From Ascidia mentula (lineage: Eukaryota > Chordata > Ascidiacea > Phlebobranchia > Ascidiidae): 64,000 bases of DNA. The stretch is taken from contig OX387202.1 of NCBI GenBank assembly GCA_947561715.1, positions 20,721,001 through 20,785,000 on the forward strand, in the 5' to 3' direction. The position numbers and the translations under genes are program-made. Shown here piece after piece: positions 57,195 through 64,000 of this stretch. Below the pieces are notes generated by a model. It had not been told where the DNA came from and did no database searches. It saw nothing but the letters and a program-made list of their open reading frames with translations. How positions within the stretch are numbered: the first letter of the stretch is position 1; every line of letters begins with the position of its first letter.

Positions 57195-57376
57195 AGAAAC
57201 AGAAAACAACAACAGTTGAACTGAAAGAAAAAGTATTAAAATTGCAAACAGATGTTGAAGAAGCAAAAGTGAAGTAAATATCCTTGAACAATATAGCAGG
57301 AGAGAATGCATTGAAATATGTATGTTCGCAATTTTAATACTTTTTCTTTCAGTTCAATTGTTGTTGTTTTCTGTTT
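57195..57376. repeat. Foldback, second copy
   Basis: Same inverted repeat as 1486-1672, with arms starting ACAGAAAACAACAACAG and ending CTGTTTTTTT. Confidence 0.75.
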
Positions 57377-57404
57377 TTTTTAAAAACAAATATTTTGAGT
57401 AACA

Positions 57405-57790
57405 TAAACTAAAGAAGAATGCACCGACCAAATTGCAATTGCCAAACACATGGGAGTATTGATTCAAAAAACTGATCTGGCATCTCACACAGAATACCTG
57501 TGAGAACAACAAGCAGCTCATCAAAATAATCCCCACCGATAACTGAAAGTTTATCTCAAGGAAAATCAAGAATTAAATATTTTTAACAAATCAAATCTGC
57601 ATTTCCCTAACTCCAAAGAAACAACTTTCAACCTGCAAAATATTTTCATGACAGAAAGTTTGACAAGACAAAACCGAAAATTATTCAACACTTGCTTGCA
57701 GCACAAAAAAAGACAAGCCTTTAAGTATATTTGGACAAACAATGGGACAATACTACTTAGTGAAAATGATGTAAGTAAGATCAGAGCCAT
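57405..57790 (+). pseudogene. Decayed ORF1-like remnant, second copy
   Basis: Duplicate of 1700-2085, still reading ESLTRQNRKLFNTCLQ; the following piece differs by a few residues from copy 1. Confidence 0.4.
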
Positions 57791-57946
57791 AACTCAACTG
57801 CTGATTTGAAACAGCATTGAACTTCCATCTCTATAAAGCAAAGTATTGTATTTACATTTTTTTGTTATTTAATGTAAACAATGACTGTATTTTATACAAA
57901 TCTACTACACAACATGTGTGTTTCTTGTTTTCCCGCCATTATTCAG

Positions 57947-60900
57947 GGGTTCGTTGTGAAACCAAACGCGATCGAATATTTCAAGAACAGCAACCGCGAT
58001 GCCCAGAAGATCGGGTCGATGGGACTCAACAGTCTCTGTGTTGTCACCTCACCGGACGAGAACGTCTTTGTAAGTCCCTGGTGTATGTAGGAGTAAAAGT
58101 GGGCTTTCGTGTGTTTACTAGAGATGAACACTTGTTAATCGAACCTCGCTGTGAGATCCTGTATAGTTGGACGATTCCGTCTTACCATGCAAAACATGTA
58201 AAACTTAAAATCATAAAACGAATGTAATAAAATTTAATAATATGTATGTTGCCTACACGAAAAGCACTTGTTTAAACATGATCAGTCTGGTATAATACAA
58301 AGGAAATATACGTTGATTCCATTAAGCATGTGATTTTTTGTGTAATATTACTGAACATTGACCGGCAGCTGTAGTTTCGATCCACACTTTCTATACCAGA
58401 AGTTACGCCACCTCTATTTCACTACAGACGCAGACAGGTTTGTGGGAGATTGTTGTGTACAGGAGGAAGCACACCCTCCGACTCAGCACGGAGGTAGAGG
58501 AAGACGCGAACATCTGGAGCAGTGAGATCCAGGCTATGATAGATGGACAACCTCTGATTATCACCAAAACAAAGATCCTAATGGACAAGATCAAGGTACA
58601 GAAGTGTAGAATTGAAACTGAGCTTGTTGCTTGGAGTAATCTGCTTACAGGGCAACTGCTTCGATCTAATATGTCGGTAATGTGTCTGGTGATATCTTGC
58701 CACTTAAGTAGCCAGGCGAAAAGCTTCTTGCATTGAAATTACCTGCTTAAAAAACACATCAGGAAATATTATTACAATGTTGTTAACAAAACGACTCTGC
58801 CCAAAGCATTTCATTCTTTCACTTATATTTAGCATGTTGCCCATAGTGTATGAAAATATGACTAAAATTTGTGTATGTTGCAACAGCGTTCCGATGACAA
58901 TGAAAAGGAGATCGACTTAATCTATAAGAGGAACCCAATCTTCAGGCAATCAAGCGAGCCTTTAAGATCCCCTTTGCTATCCCTTCCATACGAACAGGTG
59001 ACCCTGCAATTATTACAACTATCCGTCCCAGAATCCAATGCTAACGCAAACTTAATAGTGCTGCAAGTATCCATGTGGTTGTCATAAAACCACGATGACG
59101 TCAACATCATCTTACCCGAACTATCTGTGACGTAACATTGCTCATATTGTTGTGTTGCTAACGAACCAAGTTGATTATTCCAAAAAAAATAAAAAATTAA
59201 TAGTTTCGCTACTTAGAAAAAAAAGGCATAGAAATCATAATCAACCGTTGTTCGCTCACAGGTGCCCTCTTGTGACGACCACTACACGTTGAGGGACGAG
59301 GCTGTGAGGATTTTTAACGTCCTCCTTCAAATAGAAGAACGGACTTTCCAGAACATTGAGGAGGAAGCGAAATCACTCCAGGTAAAAATTGTTTTTAAAT
59401 TTTGCTTTTTGATATTTCTCGAATTCCCGCCTGTAATTGAGTTTCCTCCCCTATATATTTGCACATGTTATGACGTTTGTCAGGTAATTGTGGATCTTTC
59501 TTTGCAATGAGTGGGGAATGATGTTCACAGATCACAATTTATATCAAAGTTTTACTTGACGTCAATCAGCATTCAAAACAGACAATCAAAAAGCATTGCG
59601 ACACCGTCCAGCCAACAAACCATCTATCTGTTCGTTTCAGGCGATCATGCGAGTGTGCCACGGCTCCAAGCTATTCCAGGACGAGCTTTATCTCCAATTA
59701 ATCAAACAAACCGCCATCTACACCCTCCAACTCACCACAGACGAGCAAATGTGTGACCAGCTTCATGTGACGTCATGTCCGCATTACTGGCATCTCATAG
59801 CTTGTATGTGTTGCGCGTACCGCCCATCACGTCCCGTGCTGTCTTACCTGAAGCTGCATCTAAAGAGGTATGACGTCACCAAAGTGTGTAAATAACTTGG
59901 TTATCCAATGTAGAGTTCGCGGAACCCTTAACACAAAAGGTTTACTAAATTTTGGGGGTTCTTGGTTAAGTTAAACAATCTTTTAAGGTTTCGCAGACGA
60001 AAATTTTGGGAATATCTGGTCTGAGCGCTAATTCTAAAACATCTCTAACCCCACTTTTGTTGGTAAACCAGAATTTATTGCTTGCCTCAATGCTTTGTAT
60101 TCCCAGTAAAGTTGAAACAAAATGCTCGTTTAATGATAGATAAACCAAGAAATATCTTAAACCTTCACGTCCACCGACGATTTTGCCGGGCCAAACTGGT
60201 GGGGCGTGCGCCACTTTGGGAAGCACTTGCTACTAAGCAGTAGTTTTGCATTACAGCGGATCGGGTTATCTTACCTCGCGCTGTTGACTGCACACAAATG
60301 TGCCATAAGATGCCTGGGAATCTGTACAGTAATGATTATTCAGGGATCCTTTTCACCGTTTGTTTATTAACATCCGTTATCAGGGTACAAGAGCGATTTC
60401 CTGGTACTCTTGGTGGAGCTTATGCTGAGTTCGGTGAAAATGCGCTGAGTCAGCAGACGTCACGTCGACGTGAGATGGTTCCTTCCATTGCTGAGATTTG
60501 TGCTGTGCTGGAGATGAGGGACCTGGTCACTGTGATTAACTGCTATGGTGGCGCAACATGCGAAATCTACATTAACTCTTTCACCACTGCTGGAAAGGCA
60601 AGTAGAGCATTGCTGCAAATTGTAATGTCGAACACTCGGAAGTATTTCTTGTATAATTTTGAATTGTATTTTCTTCTGATGATCTGGTTTTGTTGGTTGG
60701 TGGCAAACATGCTTCTTTTTCAATATTTGTTATTAAATTATGTTCTGCATTTTTATGTGTTCAGAAGCGTATCGTTGTTTTAGTTACAAAATATTTTTAC
60801 TTTAAATTAGAGGAGTTACTTTAGACAGTTTACGTCCAACTTTGGTGTTCAGGTTGTCCAGAAACTCCAGCATGGAATGAACGTGGAAGGGAATAAGAAC

Positions 60901-63417
60901 ACGTTCGCATTATTCGAACACAAGGGCGATGTTGACAGAGCGATTGAACCAAACACTTTCCTCGCTGATATCGTTGCAAAGTTCGAACAGTAAGTTGCCG
61001 TTGGAACTTTTTTACTTGATTTGAGAATTCTAGTTACAAATTCGTTGCTAGCAATTGGTCACACAGCTCAAAGAAGAAAATAAAAATATTATCGTACAAA
61101 GTACATTTCGCAACATGTAATTTAACCCTTTCTCATGTAACGCGAAACATTCGAATTCAAACAGAACAAACTCGGAATCACAAACGAATCCGGATAGTGG
61201 CGGTAAGGATTCGGAATGGGTATTCTACTTCAAACTTTACTGTGTGTTCGATCCGATTGATGCACGGGAAGACTCAATCGAATATCACTTCGTTTACGAA
61301 GACGTGAGTCGGGAGTTTCTCTGTTTCCAATCAGTGATTTTAGTTTTTTTGATTGAAAACTTGCCTCGGTTGATTCTGTCGTCATGGTAACCTGGCATCC
61401 AACGCGGATTTCACGAAGCCCTAGAATTCCTAACATGAGCTACTGGATACCTTAAATCGTCTGGGTTCCTTCTCAACTCAAATAACTTTGGCGAAAAAAT
61501 TTCGGGAAACACTGACTTTGAGTGATTGACTTAAAATAAATATTTACTCATTTTTGTATTTTGTATTTTGTAAACGCAGGAGTTTCCAATGCAGAAAATA
61601 AATTTCATACAACCTCTAGCTTTCTTAAAAACATCAACTCAGAACTTCCCTATTGTCGCAGGTCCACGAACAAGTGATACAGGGACTTTACCCTCTATCT
61701 GATGACGTATTGAAAGATATCGCAGCTTTAAGGTTGCAATTCGCTGAAGGAAATTACCATCAAATCAATATTGAGTAAGTTTATTTAAGTGGAGACGAAA
61801 CTTTATCTTCATTGCTTCGTTCCGTTTAACCAACAAAAAGCATAAAAATATAAAAATGCCAATGGATTTTCAAAACTTCTTTTGCGAATATAAAACATGG
61901 ATTTCTTTTTCCAGTGCTGACATCGGCAAATATTATCCAATCAACAAGTTGATGGCCGCTTACGAGATCACAAACGAAAACGAAGACTTCTACTTCAAAC
62001 GAACCGATTCTTTCTCGAATGAATTAAATGCAAACTCAATGCCAGCCAAGAAACGTTCTGTGAGTAAAGGTTTTTATTCGGTCTCAATTTGATTTTTTCG
62101 ATAATTAAGACGTTCTCATAAATTACGTAAAATTTCAAACTCGCCACGTAGATCTCCCCCTCTTCGAACACATCCTTTCATACCATGCTAGTTATCCGTT
62201 TCCATGGGGGCCTGACTCGATAAACTGTGGTTTTATCGGTGCCTGTGCCATTTTATTCCGCATATTTATTGTTCGCACGCGTTCAAGTCGTTTTTGTTCA
62301 AAAGAAAATTAAGTTATATTTGGACGTTGGCATCAACCGCGCATGAACCGTATTCCACAACTAATCGTCATTCTTTAAATCAGCTCGTATATTGATAGTT
62401 AGTAAAATAACAAAGGATTTTGATTTGTGGACGAAGCGAATTGAGGCCGAAACGTTAAAATTTAACAAATCGTTTTTGTCAACGAAGAGTTTCGTCAGAT
62501 TTTAATTCTTTCAGGGGTCGAGTCTTTTCAACACGTTCCGGAAGAGAGGGATGAAGAAGGCGAAGGAGGAAGGTGAGAGCGGTGAGATGAAGAGGACTCT
62601 CTTCCTGGAGGAACTGCAGGATGTCAAATCAAACGTCCTGGATAGATGGAGGAGATTGAGAGAAATGCCGCAAGAAGACGCCGTGGTCAGTATCACAATA
62701 ATCTCACTAAACAATAAGACTGGAGTTTTGTGTCATTGGATGTCGGGACATCTCTGCCCGTGGTTGATATTTATTGGCATTGTATTTGGGTGCTTGATGT
62801 TTAAATATTATTCGCATAATTTTATGTTCAGCATATTTCGCGTTCTCTTCATTCCGTCTAATTCCTTTTATCTCAACAATTTGTTTCAGGCTGAATATGT
62901 TAACCTTGCACGTCGGTGGCCCGGATACGGATCCTACTTGTTTAAAGTTGAAAATCACGACGCGCAGTTCGGTCAAACCCTTCTCACTCTGGCGATATCG
63001 GCCCAGGGAGCAACTGTGTTCAAACGAGGTCACTCACAGTCCCTGGATCATTTCTCATATGAAAAGTAAGTTTGATCGAACACAATGGTTCGTTTTCAAC
63101 GCGGGAAGACACGAAACTTGTTGGAGTTATTGGCTCTCAACGTTTCTGCTTATCGGTCTTATGAATATAATGCAGTTTGAAAAGTCTCAGAACCACTGTT
63201 CCAAACAATTAAACAAGATTTTGCAGCTACATTCCTTGAGTTGAACATGTTATTGTGTCTTCCTCTCAGGATCCAGTCTTTCGGAGCGGGATCTGCGAAT
63301 GTTTTCAGACTTCAGACCGAGTCAAGAGGGGACATTTCCTTCACCGCAGAACAAGTTAATGAGATTGTGAAACTCATGCGAGCTTACGTCACCGCCCTCT
63401 TCCGCCGAAAGCATTGA
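57947..63417 (+). CDS. MYO10: MYO10 tail, copy D: intact PH-MyTH4-FERM without head
   Basis: Thirteen exons, all open and in phase: 57947-58069 (PH), 58428-58595 (PH), 58887-58997, 59262-59381 and 59641-59867 (MyTH4), 60384-60597 (linker), 60853-60989 (FERM F1, NTFALFEHKGDVDRAIE), 61165-61303 (WVFYFKLYCVFDPID), 61662-61774 (ALRLQFAEGNYHQIN), 61915-62059, 62515-62685, 62890-63065 (RRWPGYGSYLFKVENHDAQF) and 63270-63417 (stop TGA). MyTH4-FERM of myosin X binds microtubules, integrins and netrin receptors. This is the only copy with the whole FERM. Its first exon is chimeric with the IQ exon acceptor, and no motor, IQ or coil exons precede it; USB1 lies upstream instead. The intron after 60597 starts GC. 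No promoter or initiator ATG could be assigned, so whether it is expressed is unknown. Confidence 0.88.
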
Positions 63418-64000
63418 AAGTTGACACCGAGCAATTTTATTGCGTTCAGATTTTAACGAAACTTTAGTATTTGTCGTTCTAGCCACAAACTTGAATGTTA
63501 AGATCAGGGGTTTTCCACAGGGTTACCATATGAACCTCAGCGATCTATATCAATGGCTTCCACATTACCACACAATATTACCTTCGCCGATGCATTTTTG
63601 TGACATTACTCAGCAAAAACTTTCGTCGGTTGGGAGGATCCACAGAGTTAACCAGGGTGTCGTTGTACCCGAACGAGCTCGCGAGATGTTCCAAGTCTTT
63701 TACGTCCCAATAAGGTTTATTTACAGGATCATGTATCTTATAGTTTCGGCATATACGCTTACACCCACTCTCAATACTCCGCTCCAATGTTTAAACCTTG
63801 CAGTGACGATTTTTATTTGTTTTGCCACTTTGACATGTTTTTTTCGCTAGTCATATTCTTTCTTGTCCTGAAGCACTTGGTGATCTTTTCTGTCTATTTT
63901 GTTTTCGGGAAACCAAATTCCATAACCATAGAAATCACAACCAGCGATAAAGTTGTCAGTCCCACTCATGGCATTTCAACTTGTGATTTGTAATTTCAAT
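63418..64000. other. MYO10 copy D downstream flank
   Basis: Nearly identical to 22206-22790 after copy B, so the duplicated block extends past the gene end and off the window. No gene seen. Confidence 0.7.

Overview
This is animal nuclear DNA: AT-rich, intron-dense, with GT-AG introns, host genes in many small exons and several transposon families. The recognisable host genes are a USB1-type U6 snRNA phosphodiesterase, a class X unconventional myosin (MYO10) and a ficolin-like lectin (collagen plus fibrinogen-related domain). Compact introns and heavy local duplication fit an invertebrate chordate such as the ascidian Ciona; this species guess is inference.

Layout. 1-5.8 kb: 3' part of USB1 (copy 1), a decayed ORF1-like remnant with a foldback, and a MYO10 tail fragment (copy A). 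6.2-22.2 kb: the longest MYO10 copy (B, + strand), from mid-motor through IQ, coiled coil, acidic linker, PH, MyTH4 and the end of FERM. It carries an almost LTR-identical Ty3/Gypsy element in one intron (16.4-20.5 kb) and has several reading-frame defects. 22.2-24.9 kb: spacer between convergent genes. 24.9-34.2 kb, minus strand: the ficolin-like gene. 35.1-47.6 kb: a tandemly duplicated mosaic of Ty3/Gypsy fossil fragments, a 44-bp minisatellite and MYO10 tail pieces (copy C). 47.6-56.5 kb: a fossil LTR, then USB1 copy 2 interrupted by a hAT-like element and a BEL/Pao element. 56.5-64 kb: repeat of the 0.8-5.8 kb block, but with a complete MYO10 tail (copy D) whose exons are all open.

The most striking feature lies in the ficolin-like gene. 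Between its collagen exon and its fibrinogen-domain exons sits a 113-bp tandem repeat of 32 units, plus one separate unit nearer the collagen exon. Read on the minus strand, each unit is an exon cassette: branch-point-like CTAAC, acceptor TTCACAG, a 54-nt open frame in phase 1-1 coding an 18-residue heptad-like segment with an N-glycosylation sequon, and a GTTAAGT donor. Outer exons have exactly matching phases. With one cassette the product is about 315 aa, the normal ficolin size; with all 33 it would be about 891 aa. The array looks like a tandem micro-exon stalk of variable length rather than inert satellite DNA.

The other theme is repeated breakage and rejoining around MYO10/USB1: four tail copies with different end points, a chimeric exon joining an IQ-exon splice acceptor to PH-domain coding sequence, and two USB1 copies each disrupted differently. 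Real duplication and collapse or mis-joining of divergent haplotypes during assembly are both possible.
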